The notes beneath the pieces were generated by a model. That model made no database searches and had not been told where the DNA came from. It saw only the letters and a list, made by a program, of their open reading frames with translations. Positions 40,291 through 49,297 of a stretch of DNA of 64,000 nt are shown here, piece after piece. The translations under genes and the position numbers were made by a program. Location of the stretch: NCBI RefSeq assembly GCF_018127965.1, contig NZ_CP072349.1, forward strand, positions 1,058,001 to 1,122,000, read 5' to 3'. Source of the DNA: Prevotella melaninogenica. GTDB lineage: Bacteria > Bacteroidota > Bacteroidia > Bacteroidales > Bacteroidaceae. How positions within the stretch are numbered: the first letter of the stretch is position 1; each line of letters opens with the position of its first letter.

Positions 40291-40381
40291 TAAACAAGAT
40301 AACAAGGACTTGCCGTATCCTAAATCAACTATAATAAGAGGTATGCTTTACGGCGGAGCTACTCTATGGAGGAATATAACT

Positions 40382-40501
40382 ATGAAACGTAAACCAAAGA
40401 TGCACAACGAACAAGAGTTTAATCTTGATAATGTTTATCAAGAGGATGAACGTCAACTTGATAATTTAGACGATAGCTCCTTTGATATGAGATATAAATG
40501 A
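40382..40501 (+). CDS. Possible 39-residue acidic protein
   Basis: The ATG at 40382 starts a short protein, basic at first (MKRKPKMHNEQE) and then strongly acidic (DNVYQEDERQLDNLDDSSFD). An upstream in-frame start at 40310 would add 24 residues. It lies 90 bp after a promoter-like TATATTTG box. Coding status rests only on position and the regular acidic composition. Confidence 0.35.
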   Translation: MKRKPKMHNEQEFNLDNVYQEDERQLDNLDDSSFDMRYK

Positions 40502-40906
40502 CAATTACTAAGGCTTGTAACATCTATGGAGTTTCCTTGAACAGCGCTTGGTATGCGTAGTAATGTTATAAGCTTTTGGCATTAATCATATTCTACAAAA
40601 CTTTCAATCAAACTTGAAAGTAGTTTCTCTTATGTGCGTATACTTGGGGTATATTGACAAGAAAACATCAAGTGTAATTATCATACATCATATGTCTAAT
40701 TTTATTGACTGATTCCATATCAAAGTAACTTTATGTGTTAGAAATGCTCTAATTATTGTTAATTAGGCAAGAATTATCATCTATTATTATGTTACATAAC
40801 ATTAATTTTTAGTAACTTTGCAACCGATTATGCCGTTTTGGGCTCAGAACAAGTGCTGGATAGATGCTCAGCCGCCCAGCGGTACAAACCCGTTTACAAT
40901 AAAATA
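40502..40906 (+). promoter_or_regulatory. rplU upstream region with promoter and structured leader
   Basis: A TAACTTTG box lies at 40813-40820. The transcript leader (about 40827-40906) is markedly GC-rich for this genome and can form GGCT...AGCC and CCGC-CCA-GCGG stems near 40838-40884. This suggests a ribosomal-protein leader that could bind L21, but no consensus was verified. No gene was seen between 40502 and 40800. Confidence 0.4.
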
Positions 40907-41224
40907 ATGTACGCAATTGTAGAAATTAACGGTCAGCAGTTCAAGGCTGAGGAGGGCAAGAAGCTCTTCGTAAACCACATCAAAGATGCGGAAGAAGGCA
41001 AGGCTGTTGAGTTTGACAAGGTTCTGTTGGTTGATAACAACGGAACAGTCACAGTAGGCGCACCAACTGTTGAGGGCGCAAAGGTAGTAGCTGAGGTAGT
41101 AGCTCCTCTCGTAAAAGGCGACAAGGTAGTTGTCTTCAAGATGAAACGTCGTAAGGACTACAGAAAGAAGAACGGTCATCGTTCACACTTCACTCAGGTA
41201 GAAATTAAATCAATTAACGCTTAA
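40907..41224 (+). CDS. rplU: 50S ribosomal protein L21
   Basis: Large-subunit protein of 105 residues. The start at 40907 ([20 protein letters not shown]) gives the conserved N terminus; an upstream in-frame ATG would add a non-conserved leader translation. The C-terminal signature [24 protein letters not shown] is present. It is in an operon with rpmA, 16 bp downstream. Confidence 0.97.
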   Translation: MYAIVEINGQQFKAEEGKKLFVNHIKDAEEGKAVEFDKVLLVDNNGTVTVGAPTVEGAKVVAEVVAPLVKGDKVVVFKMKRRKDYRKKNGHRSHFTQVEIKSINA

Positions 41225-41240
41225 CAAGGAGGACTTAAGA

Positions 41241-41531
41241 ATGGCACATAAAAAAGGTGTAGGTAGTTCTAAGAACGGTCGCGAATCAGCTTCAAAGCGT
41301 TTAGGTGTTAAGATCTGGGGTGGCCAGAAGATTATCGCAGGTAACATTATCGTTCGCCAGCGCGGTAACAAGCACTTCCCAGGCGAGAATGTTGCACAGG
41401 GTAAGGACGACACATTGTATGCACTTGCAGACGGTGTTGTTTACTTCCACAAGGGCAAGTACAATAAGAGTACTGTTTCTGTCCTTTCTGAGGAAGTTTA
41501 CGCTGCTAAGACTGTAAAGCCAGAAGCTTAA
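41241..41531 (+). CDS. rpmA: 50S ribosomal protein L27
   Basis: A 96-residue protein. [29 protein letters not shown] is the conserved N terminus that reaches the peptidyl transferase centre, and [26 protein letters not shown] is the second signature. No N-terminal propeptide of the Firmicutes type is present. A terminator follows at 41570-41598. Confidence 0.97.
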   Translation: MAHKKGVGSSKNGRESASKRLGVKIWGGQKIIAGNIIVRQRGNKHFPGENVAQGKDDTLYALADGVVYFHKGKYNKSTVSVLSEEVYAAKTVKPEA

Positions 41532-41569
41532 AGCGAAACAAACAAACAACTATTCCAAACAAACAACAT

Positions 41570-41598
41570 AATCCCGGTCTCCATTTGGAGCCGGGATT
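41570..41598 (+). terminator. Terminator after rpmA
   Basis: AATCCCGGTCTCC pairs with GGAGCCGGGATT around ATTT. It is a strong GC-rich stem that ends the rplU-rpmA operon. Confidence 0.85.
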
Positions 41599-41762
41599 CA
41601 TGCTTTTATAGGAGTACTTCAAGATGACTCTTTACAATAGCTTATTCTTGAATCAAGTTAATGATTACATCTACTCACACTCTAAAACAAAGCCTACTTA
41701 AATCATAATGAATGATTTGAGCCCTTATTCTTACTTCTTAATAAATAAAGTCGCGTTATTAC

Positions 41763-41835
41763 TTAACAACCACTTTCTTTATACTACCATCAGAATACTT
41801 CACGATTTGTATACCCTTCTGTGCTGCATTGAGTG
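41763..41835 (-). pseudogene. Orphan C-terminal fragment of a secreted protein
   Basis: A 24-codon tail on the minus strand reads LNAAQKGIQIVKYSDG then SIKKVVVK and a stop. This is the pattern of the last strand of C-terminal sorting domains in Bacteroidota secreted proteins (K-G-I-Y-I-V-x-DG-x-x-K-V-V-V-K). No upstream coding sequence remains, so it is probably the end of a deleted gene. The rest of 41599-41974 is empty. Confidence 0.5.
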
Positions 41836-41974
41836 TTTATAATTTCCATATACATTTTAATCCGATAATAAATAATAGGCTTTTTAGTTGCCATTCTCAA
41901 CATAATATATTATATTTGCCATATCAATTCATTTATAAAGAATTATTTTGATTCACAACTAAAGAATATCTATT

Positions 41975-42379
41975 ATGGTAGTAACTAAAGCAATTTATCA
42001 AGGAAAGGGACGCGTTGAGGCAAAACACGTAAGATCAGAAGTCGTTGTAACAACGGATGCAGGAAAAGCAGTTGGTGGCCTTGGAGAAAATCAAAACCCT
42101 GTTCAACTGTTAGGTAACGCATTATCTGCTTGTGTTCTAACACTTATGGGGTTGCAAGCTGAGCGTGGAGGTGTAGACTTCTCTGGCTGTTATGCTGAAG
42201 TTGGTGAGTGCGAAGAAGATATGGAAAAGTTTACAGTTACTCGCATTCCGATAACTTTTCATCTTAAGGCTTCATTTGATGAAAAACAGCGTAAGAAGTT
42301 TGAGTATATAGCTAACAAAGCATGTTTTGTGGGTAATACGTTAACTGCAGAAAAGGTTTTCACCTTTGTGTACGATTAA
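41975..42379 (+). CDS. OsmC/Ohr-family protein
   Basis: A 134-residue OsmC-like protein. Family members reduce organic hydroperoxides through two Cys residues. Here the first is in NALSACVLTLMG near 50 and the second in NKACFVGNTLTAEKVF near 115-122. The arginine-bearing N-terminal beta sheet is short. A role in peroxide defence is likely but untested. It is followed by a bidirectional terminator. Confidence 0.85.
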   Translation: MVVTKAIYQGKGRVEAKHVRSEVVVTTDAGKAVGGLGENQNPVQLLGNALSACVLTLMGLQAERGGVDFSGCYAEVGECEEDMEKFTVTRIPITFHLKASFDEKQRKKFEYIANKACFVGNTLTAEKVFTFVYD

Positions 42380-42449
42380 AAGCACTATTAATATGCCGAA
42401 AATATAAGGTGATTAGCTGTCGAACCGCTTATCATCTATGATATAAAGA

Positions 42450-42491
42450 AAAGTCCTGCCATAATCTATTAACTGATTATGACAGGACTTT
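42450..42491. terminator. Bidirectional terminator between osmC-like and HAD genes
   Basis: AAAGTCCTGCCATAATC pairs with GATTATGACAGGACTTT (17 positions, one mismatch) around an 8-nt loop, with A/T-rich flanks. Confidence 0.85.
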
Positions 42492-42555
42492 ATTCCTTCT
42501 ATATGCTACTAATTAGTAACTTTCAAAAGGACTTCTTTTTAGCCAGAAATCTACG

Positions 42556-43284
42556 TTATGAAAGCTTACTCTCATCAATTAACCTGGAGTTAGGACTCAA
42601 AAAATTAGTCAGTTCTGCGAATCTTGATAATCTTATCAAATGTGGATGAATCTTATTAAGATATGATCTGTCCTCATTATCCATATAATTTGGAATATGA
42701 ATCGCCCATCCTCCTATTTTTAATACTGGAGCTACATCTTCTGAATATGAATCTCCGACCGCCAATAGTTGCTCTGCTTTTACACCAAACTGCTTGCAAA
42801 GTCGTTTATAAGCATCTGGTGTTTTATCCGATACAATAACAATATCATCAAAATAGGGACGTAGTCCCGAGCGTTGAAACTTATTTTCCTGATCAAGCAG
42901 TTCTCCTTTTGTAAATACAATCATTCGATATCTACCAGTGCCATGCAGTTTTGCCAATGTTGTTTTAACACCATCGAAAGGATGACCTGGTAATCGCAAC
43001 AATTCTTTGCTTACCTCGACAATCTGTCCGATATCGTAGCCCTTTACCTTTCCGTGACTGATTTTGACCGCATTCTCTATTAGTGATAGCATGAAAGCCT
43101 TACTTCCATAACCAAGGAGTGGTATGTTAGCCTTTTCAGTGGCGCGGAGAGTATGGGACACCTCATCTGCAGAAGCATACGGGGCAAGAATCTCACAGTA
43201 CACTTTTTCCACTGTATTAAAGTAGGTCTGACTACCCCACAGTGTATCATCAGCATCAAATGCTATAAGTGAAATCTCCGTCAT
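42556..43284 (-). CDS. HAD-superfamily hydrolase
   Basis: Phosphatase-like protein of 242 residues. Motif I is FDADDTLWGSQTYF (nucleophile Asp near 10), motif II is IVFTKGE near 137, motif III is the Lys in KTPDAYKRL near 172, and motif IV is AVGDSYSEDVAPVLKIGG near 195. The cap domain is helical (about 18-95). The substrate is unknown. Confidence 0.88.
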   Translation of the reverse strand: MTEISLIAFDADDTLWGSQTYFNTVEKVYCEILAPYASADEVSHTLRATEKANIPLLGYGSKAFMLSLIENAVKISHGKVKGYDIGQIVEVSKELLRLPGHPFDGVKTTLAKLHGTGRYRMIVFTKGELLDQENKFQRSGLRPYFDDIVIVSDKTPDAYKRLCKQFGVKAEQLLAVGDSYSEDVAPVLKIGGWAIHIPNYMDNEDRSYLNKIHPHLIRLSRFAELTNFLSPNSRLIDESKLS

Positions 43285-43773
43285 AAGCCTAAAAAATTAG
43301 ATATTATTGTTATCGTGAACATTCTCTTCTTTATTGAACCTTGTCCAATAAAGGCTGGTCGTAGACGGTAAATAATAAAATTCCTTTCAAAAATAATAAA
43401 TCCTCCTTTCCTTTCTTTTTGCAGCAAAGATAATCCTTTTTTTCGTCATTACAAGTTTTTTATCAATATTTTTATCAACAAAATTGTTAATTTTACTTTT
43501 ATTAATTACATGCAAATATATTATATTTATCGACAAACTACATCTATGCGTTAATAAACGTATTTTATTTACGCGCTCTTTTAACATTAACAAGCCCTAT
43601 TTCAACTATGTTGTTGAGGTAATTAATACGTTGAAAAATTTGATTAATTCAATTATTTTTGCTTTCTTTGTGGTCGCTTAAATCTGGAAGAAGATGTATA
43701 TTTTGAATACTATTCTCTGATAAATAACATCTATAAAGTCCAAATATTTACCTAATTGGAAACTAAAAACAAA
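43285..43773. other. AT-rich intergenic region before the sulfatase gene
   Basis: About 490 bp between the divergent HAD and sulfatase genes. It is extremely AT-rich with many short repeats of ATTTTTATCAA type. No gene, hairpin or full-consensus promoter was recognised. Short open frames here have no protein-like composition. Confidence 0.5.
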
Positions 43774-45315
43774 ATGGAACAAAAACTCTTGACAATAGCC
43801 TTAGTATCTTCTGCAATCGGAATAGGTCAGAAAGCTTTAGCTCAAACACGTGGAACAACTACAGATAAGCCAAATGTATTTATTATATTGGCTGATGATC
43901 TTGGCTATGGTGATTTAGAGTGTTATGGTGCCAAGAATGTTCAAACACCTAATATTAATAAGCTCGCACAGTCAGGTATACGTTTTACGAATGGACATGC
44001 TGTCGCTGCAACAAGTACTCCTTCTCGCTATTCGCTTCTTACTGGTGAATATGCTTGGCGTCGAGAAGGTACAGATGTAGCTGCTGGTAATGCTGGTATG
44101 ATTATAAAACCGAGTCAGTTTACGATGGCTGATATGTTTAAGAGTCGTGGATATGCTACCTGTGCTATAGGGAAGTGGCATCTTGGACTGGGCGACAAGG
44201 GAGGTGAACAAGACTGGAATGCACCTTTGCCAGAGTCATTAGGCGATCTTGGTTTTGATTATCATTATATCATGGCTGCCACTGCAGATCGCGTTCCATG
44301 TGTCTTTATAGAGAATGGTTCGGTTGCAAACTATGATCCAGCTCACCCAATAGAAGTATCCTATGTTCGAAACTTTGAGGGTGAACCTACAGGACGTAAG
44401 AATCCTGAATTCCTTTATAATATGCGTTCGAGTCATGGACATGACATGTCTATCGTTAATGGGATTGGCAGAATTGGTTATATGAAAGGTGGTGGAAAGG
44501 CTCTTTGGAAGGATGAAAACCTTGCCGATTCAATACTTGCACACGCAGTAAAATTTATTGAAAATCATAAGAAAGAACCTTTCTTTATGTATTTCGCTAC
44601 AAATGATGTTCATGTTCCTCGCTTCCCTCACAAGCGTTTCCGCGGAAAGAATCCAATGGGAGTGAGAGGTGATGCTATCGTCCAGTTTGACTGGACTGTC
44701 GGACAGTTAATGAAGAAACTACATGAACTAAAGATAGATGACAACACACTCGTTATTCTTACAAGCGATAACGGACCTGTCGTAGATGATGGATATCAGG
44801 ATGGTGCAGAAGAACTTCTCAATGGTCATAGCCCTGCTGGTCCTTTCCGTGGCAATAAATATAGTGCTTTTGAAGGAGGAACAGCTGTACCATTAATTAT
44901 ATCTTGGCCTCGTAAGATTAAGGGAGGGATCGTGTCTAAAGCACTTGTGAGTCAGATTGACCTTTTGTCTTCTTTGGGTTCACTCGTTCAGGCAAGATTT
45001 CCCAAAGGTAGTGCACCTGACAGTCGTGACTACCTCCCTACCCTTCTCGGTAAAGATCTAAAGGGGCGCAACTATGTAATAGGACAATCTAACACACATG
45101 TCCTTTCAGTGCTTACCGCTCAATATCGTTACATTGAGCCAAGTAACGGACCAAAAATGATTCAATGGGGCCCAAAGATTGAAACAGGAAATCTTCCTGT
45201 TCCCCAACTTTATGATATGACTGTCAGTCCTTTCGAATCCAAAAATGTTGCTGATGAGCATCCTAATGAGGTTTCTCGTATGCAATTAATATTGAAAGAA
45301 GAGAGAAATAAATAG
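43774..45315 (+). CDS. Secreted sulfatase (formylglycine-dependent, Ser-type)
   Basis: Exported sulfatase of 513 residues. The ATG at 43774 gives a signal peptide ending ALAQ; an upstream TTG is in frame but unlikely. Metal ligands lie in FIILADDLGYGDLE near 35. The modification site is TSTPSRYSLLTG near 80: serine, not cysteine, at the formylglycine position, so activation needs an anaerobic (radical SAM) maturase. IGKWHLG near 133 and TSDNGP near 330 complete the site. Candidate substrates are sulfated glycans such as mucin or glycosaminoglycans. Confidence 0.92.
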   Translation: MEQKLLTIALVSSAIGIGQKALAQTRGTTTDKPNVFIILADDLGYGDLECYGAKNVQTPNINKLAQSGIRFTNGHAVAATSTPSRYSLLTGEYAWRREGTDVAAGNAGMIIKPSQFTMADMFKSRGYATCAIGKWHLGLGDKGGEQDWNAPLPESLGDLGFDYHYIMAATADRVPCVFIENGSVANYDPAHPIEVSYVRNFEGEPTGRKNPEFLYNMRSSHGHDMSIVNGIGRIGYMKGGGKALWKDENLADSILAHAVKFIENHKKEPFFMYFATNDVHVPRFPHKRFRGKNPMGVRGDAIVQFDWTVGQLMKKLHELKIDDNTLVILTSDNGPVVDDGYQDGAEELLNGHSPAGPFRGNKYSAFEGGTAVPLIISWPRKIKGGIVSKALVSQIDLLSSLGSLVQARFPKGSAPDSRDYLPTLLGKDLKGRNYVIGQSNTHVLSVLTAQYRYIEPSNGPKMIQWGPKIETGNLPVPQLYDMTVSPFESKNVADEHPNEVSRMQLILKEERNK

Positions 45316-45377
45316 TACTATTAATTAATGTTTGAAAGAAATTAAGACCTCCCATTCTTTCGATATAGCTAACAGCA

Positions 45378-45414
45378 AAACTATTCCTTATCTTACAAGA
45401 ATAGTTTTGTTTTG
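45378..45414 (+). terminator. Terminator after the sulfatase gene
   Basis: AAACTATTC pairs with GAATAGTTT, followed by TGTTTTGCTTTG. It is moderately strong. Confidence 0.6.
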
Positions 45415-45564
45415 CTTTGCTGTCACTTTTAACACTTCTTGTAATCCATCTGTAAACTAATGAGTTAGATGAGAATATAGAGTGATAGAAGTGACAGCAA
45501 AAGTTATCTTCTATCAATAAGCCAAGCTCACTCTGATAATGAATTACAAGCTGATTTGCCATCA

Positions 45565-45621
45565 ACACGCTTAGTGCTTACCAACAGCACAATACGTGCG
45601 GAGCAGCAACACGATATGTGC
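45565..45621. repeat. 22-bp phased palindrome array, copy 4
   Basis: Three units, ACACGCTTAGTGC (45565), GCACAATACGTGC (45587) and ACACGATATGTGC (45609), start exactly 22 bp apart. It lies between the convergent sulfatase and hypothetical genes (gap 45316-45727), which otherwise holds only the sulfatase terminator. Confidence 0.8.
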
Positions 45622-45727
45622 GGAGTAATATAGAATCCTTAAAGGGCATTAGTTAGATGCCAAGTAATCCCCCTCTTATATGCTACTTTATAACTACCTT
45701 GTTTTCTGAAGAAACTTAATGTTCTGT

Positions 45728-46213
45728 TTAAGTAGCTTGTTGTAAACTTAAAGTATCTTCTATTATTTGAGGTGATGTTTGGGGTTTGAAAATCATTAAT
45801 ACCAAAGGGGTTTCCTTAATAATATTGTCTAATAAGAATATATTGTTATTTATTAAGCAAGATAAACCTGTAAAGAAATCACATATCTTATTGTGAATAT
45901 CCAGACTATCTACAAATCTTGCATCAATATCCATTTCTAACTGTTCTGTACTATTTAAATACCACCTAATAATAGGTCGTTTATCTAAGAAAAGCGTTAT
46001 TATTTCATTACAAATATTGTCCTCTATACCCTCTGCAAAACCTTTAAATCTATCTTCCATTAAAAATAAAGATGTTTTACAGATATAGTTATAAATATCT
46101 GTCAATGTCCCTTTTTTAAGATGTAGAGCAATTATATCTCTGACATAATCATCATGAGTATAATATAAATATTTCTTTATTTGATACCAGTCCATAACTC
46201 CTATCTTCTTCAA
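45728..46213 (-). CDS. Hypothetical protein beside the effector island
   Basis: A 161-residue soluble protein, mostly helical (YVRDIIALHLKKGTLTDIYNYIC; FKGFAEGIEDNICNEIITLFLDKRPIIRWYLN). No family was recognised. An ATG at 46195 (MDWYQIKKYLYY) is an equally good start. It lies just outside the left direct repeat of the effector island, so it could be an immunity protein stranded by recombination, or unrelated. Confidence 0.6.
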   Translation of the reverse strand: MKKIGVMDWYQIKKYLYYTHDDYVRDIIALHLKKGTLTDIYNYICKTSLFLMEDRFKGFAEGIEDNICNEIITLFLDKRPIIRWYLNSTEQLEMDIDARFVDSLDIHNKICDFFTGLSCLINNNIFLLDNIIKETPLVLMIFKPQTSPQIIEDTLSLQQAT

Positions 46214-46391
46214 AGTCTATTAAACGTTTTTCTAACTTATTCTAAAATTATATCCAGTAATTTCATTATAAGCCATCGTTCTTTAATTTGTATCTTTATT
46301 ACACATTTTGTTTTTAAGATTCATTATATAGCATGGAATTTTCGTAAATCGTTAAATCACTATATTAAGTATCTTAATGCGTACAAAGATA

Positions 46392-46565
46392 AATAAATAT
46401 CGATAAATAGAAGTAATTGTCAACAAGAAATTACACGATTAATGAGACTCTTGTCTATGATTAAAAATATAATTTATAACACTATATCACATTGATAATC
46501 AAAATAAAAAGAGGAATATCCTTGCGAATATTCCTCTTATAACACTCAGTGATTCCGCTGGGGTC
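46392..46565. repeat. Left flanking repeat of the island: displaced tRNA-Arg 3' end with terminator
   Basis: Sequence 46492-46565 matches 59283-59356 with roughly nine mismatches. It includes the terminator hairpin GAGGAATATCC...ATATTCCTC and the last 15 or so bases of tRNA-Arg (GATTCCG-TGGGG), after which similarity stops. Weaker similarity extends outward to about 46392 (cf. 59200). The copies are in the same orientation, as expected for an attachment-site duplication or recombination footprint. Confidence 0.7.
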
Positions 46566-46774
46566 TGTGCCATTTCTTGTATATTGCTGCAAATAAGTCT
46601 TTTATAAAAAATCTTTATTTGTGCGGTATCACAATGGGTACACACTTTCTTCAAAATCATTAAACAAATATCAACTTTTAGGTTAAAGAAAATAGGGTTC
46701 AGTCCCCTTTTTTTAATATAAGCACTCGTACAATGTGTAATATTAAACTCTTATACTCATATAGCGTCGGAGTA
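46566..46774. other. Decayed sequence downstream of the last rhs fragment
   Basis: No gene seen. A short string GGTATCACA..TGGGTACAC (46624-46641) recurs near 59131-59160, on the other side of the island. The rest may be the remains of a toxin tip, but it is too degraded to identify. Confidence 0.35.
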
Positions 46775-47152
46775 TTTCTCATCAACCATCGAGTCTTGGC
46801 TGATGTAATTGCCAATCCTCGAATCATAATACCTGGACCTGTTGTAATACAGTCCAGTTTCCTCGTCCTCATACTGTCCTAACTGGCGGAAAGGAATGAA
46901 CTGCCTGCTGCCGTGAAGGTTGCGGACGTTACCATAGATGTCATAGTCTGCTTGCCAGATGATATTACCATTATCATTGTATGCCTAGACGGGACGACTG
47001 ATGTAGTCGCTGACTCTGACCTGTCAAGTTTGATCTCACCAGCAATAGCAACAATCGTATTCGGACGGTCACCCTCGGCATAATCCCACTCGTGCAGGAT
47101 GACATCACCATCCCAGAGGTAGCGATACACTCGTCCGTCAAAGACTTTCTGA
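46775..47152 (-). pseudogene. Decayed rhs 3' fragment
   Basis: A third partial copy of the rhs core end. It opens with KVFDGRVYRYLWDGDVILHEW, loses about 75 bp after LDRSE relative to the full rhs gene, has an in-frame TAG where the others have Gln (RPVQAY), and ends after GNYISQDS without a toxin tip. It is the most eroded of the three rhs 3' ends and farthest from the intact gene. Confidence 0.8.
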
Positions 47153-47207
47153 AACGCTTATCGACTGTATCATCTTTAAAAAATGACAACCCAAAAATAA
47201 TGCAAGG

Positions 47208-47522
47208 CTACTTCTCTAACATTAATAGCAATTCCTCTTTCGAGCTATTATAAGGCGGTTTCCATGTCTTTACTTCTTGCTCTATGATTTCATCATATTC
47301 CTCATTCGAAAATTGCTTTTCCATTGCAATCTGAAGAATGTATCTTATATGAGCTAATTGGTCTAGAGTCTTATTCTCTCTAAAACCCAATAACAAAGCT
47401 AAAGCCGTCTCTTCTATCCCATAGAAGCCTGACGCAATCCTATCTATATAACCTATTGTAATATTAAGAGTGGACAAAATCTCTTTATATTCTTGTTGAT
47501 TTAATACTAAGTTACTCATCAT
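47208..47522 (-). CDS. Putative immunity protein for the ART-like orphan toxin
   Basis: A 104-residue, helical, acidic protein (IGYIDRIASGFYGIEETALALLLGFRENK). No family was recognised. Its start (ATGATGAG) overlaps the end of the toxin reading (stop 47512-47514), the usual toxin-immunity coupling. The function is inferred from position only. Confidence 0.6.
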   Translation of the reverse strand: MMSNLVLNQQEYKEILSTLNITIGYIDRIASGFYGIEETALALLLGFRENKTLDQLAHIRYILQIAMEKQFSNEEYDEIIEQEVKTWKPPYNSSKEELLLMLEK

Positions 47523-48786
47523 TTATAAGTTTTACAAACTTCGTTGTTTTAGGATCTAATTCAACGTCTCCTTTAATTTTATATTCTTCTACACCTAAAT
47601 TGTTCTTTCTAAATTCAACACGACTATCATCTATATCGAAATCTATATAATTTCTCGTGTGATTAGGGGATTATATTTTAAATTTTTCTGCTGTATCTAC
47701 CATACTTAAAGGTTTTCCTTTAGCTTTTACAGCAAAAACAGCATTTTGGTCACTTGCTGTTATTCTCAAAGTCTCTTTGATACCTTTAAATCCTTTGTTA
47801 CTTGTGTAATGCCGTAAACGAATAATAGCCCATCCAAATATATCAAACTGAGTATTACAATCCGCCACATACCCATACAGCGTAGGGTTTCCTCCTGCCA
47901 ACCTTATAGGGTCTTGACTGATATAATTACCTAACCTTGGCTCGTAATAGCGGAAGCGGTTGTAATACAGTCCAGTCTCCTCGTCCTCATACTGTCCTAA
48001 CTGGCGGAAAGGAATGAACTGCCTGCTGCCGTGAAGGTTGCGGAGATTACCATAGATGTCATAGTCTGCCTGCCAGACAATGTTTCCGTTATCATCGTAT
48101 GCCTGGACGGGACGGCCGATGTAGTCACTGATGATGCTGTTATGCCTGTCACCAACAATCTTGGCTGTAGGGACATAGCTGTCACTGTCGTAAACCCACG
48201 TGATGAGATTCTCAACAGGTTCTGGTCTGTCAAGTGTGACCTCACCAGCCTCGGTAACAACCGTATTTGGACGGTCAGCCTCGGCATAGTCCCACTCGTG
48301 CAGGATGACATCACCATCCCAAAGGTAGCGATACACACGTCCGTCAAAGACCTTCTCAATGCGTCTGCCTAAAGCGTCATACTTGAACGTTACAGTTTTG
48401 CCGTCCGGCCGTGTTACACTTCTAAGCATACCATTGCCCTGCCACGTATAGGCATAGTCACCACTCTGCCAAGCAAGGTACTCATCCCGCATTCCAGTTT
48501 CAAGGGATGGTCCCGACCTGCGCATGGTCTTCAGCACAAGGTTGCCATGGCTGTCATAATAATACCGCCACTTCCTGTCCTCACGCAGCTGTCCACCACG
48601 ACCATAACTCCTGTCCGTTCGGTCAGGGCTATCGTACACGTTACCCATTGCATCTGGGTTACGCCACTGACGACTACCGTCACCATATACAGCCCCTGAC
48701 AGAGAACCGAAAGTATCATAATCGTAACGGACACTTCTGCGGTTTATTGTGTCAAGCGTCTGCAAAAGACGAAGATTATCACCCCA
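47512..48786 (-). pseudogene. Orphan rhs C-terminal cassette with ART (HYD1-like) tip, interrupted by a stop
   Basis: The cassette has no N terminus. It begins at WGDNLRLLQTLD and repeats the last 884 bp of the rhs core (47903-48786 against 50885-51768). It then switches to a different tip: RHYTSNKGFKGI, FAVKAKGKPLSM and, after an in-frame TAA at 47671-47673, NYIDFDIDDSRVEF to a second stop at 47512. HYT near the start and YIDFD near the end fit HYD1-type ADP-ribosyltransferase toxins. Restoring the TAA to a sense codon (CAA, for example) would rebuild the tip. Confidence 0.7.
47903..48786 (-). repeat. 884-bp rhs core repeat, orphan copy
   Basis: Almost identical and equal in length to 50885-51768 in the intact rhs gene, in the same orientation. 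The boundaries are sharp on both sides: WGDN... upstream, and the divergent tip after SQDPIRL. Confidence 0.9.
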
Positions 48787-48900
48787 GATAATAAATACTA
48801 TGTCTACCCATTACCATATCTTTCTGTCTTCTACAAACAACTTATCCCTATACTAACCGATACTTGTAAACTATTTTTACACGATTCAAAGGCGATATAT

Positions 48901-49011
48901 GCTCTTTTGGCTTTGAAAAGACGCCTGATTGACTTGCAATAGGTGCCCTTTTGAGGTCTTACTAACGCCCTTTTGAACCCTTACTAAGCACCTTTTCTTG
49001 TACGACTTCAT
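48901..49011. repeat. Second type of 22-bp tandem array
   Basis: Degenerate units start at 48901, 48923, 48945, 48967 and 48989. The third and fourth (GCCCTTTTGAGGTCTTACTA and GCCCTTTTGAACCCTTACTA plus two bases each) are the most alike; the outer ones share only GCnC and TTTT positions. A hairpin AACCAA...TTGGTT follows at about 49011-49034. It lies in a gene-free stretch (48787-49297) between rhs cassettes. Confidence 0.6.
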
Positions 49012-49172
49012 AACCAATTGATTTTCTGTTGGTTGCAAACTTAATTTTTATACGTGTTTTTCCACTTTATTTTAGACGTTTTATTCGAAATTATGTCATA
49101 ATTTTTCAATGCGTTAGCTTCAAATTTTCGATGCATTAAAATGGAAAGGTATTCTGTGTCGGAGGATAAATA

Positions 49173-49207
49173 AAACAGACAGCCAAGACTGTCTTGGCTA
49201 TCTGTTT
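49173..49207 (-). terminator. Terminator after the distal immunity gene
   Basis: AAACAGACAGCCAAGA pairs with TCTTGGCTATCTGTTT, a 16-bp stem with one mismatch and a 3-nt loop. It closes the hcp-vgrG-rhs-immunity transcript on the minus strand. Confidence 0.8.
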
Positions 49208-49297
49208 GTTTAACGCATAACCTCGGTTCCTCCGCTAAATCTATACGAAATAAGTCAAAGTATTTAACGGAAGAACCTTTATTTCAGTTAAGTTGAT

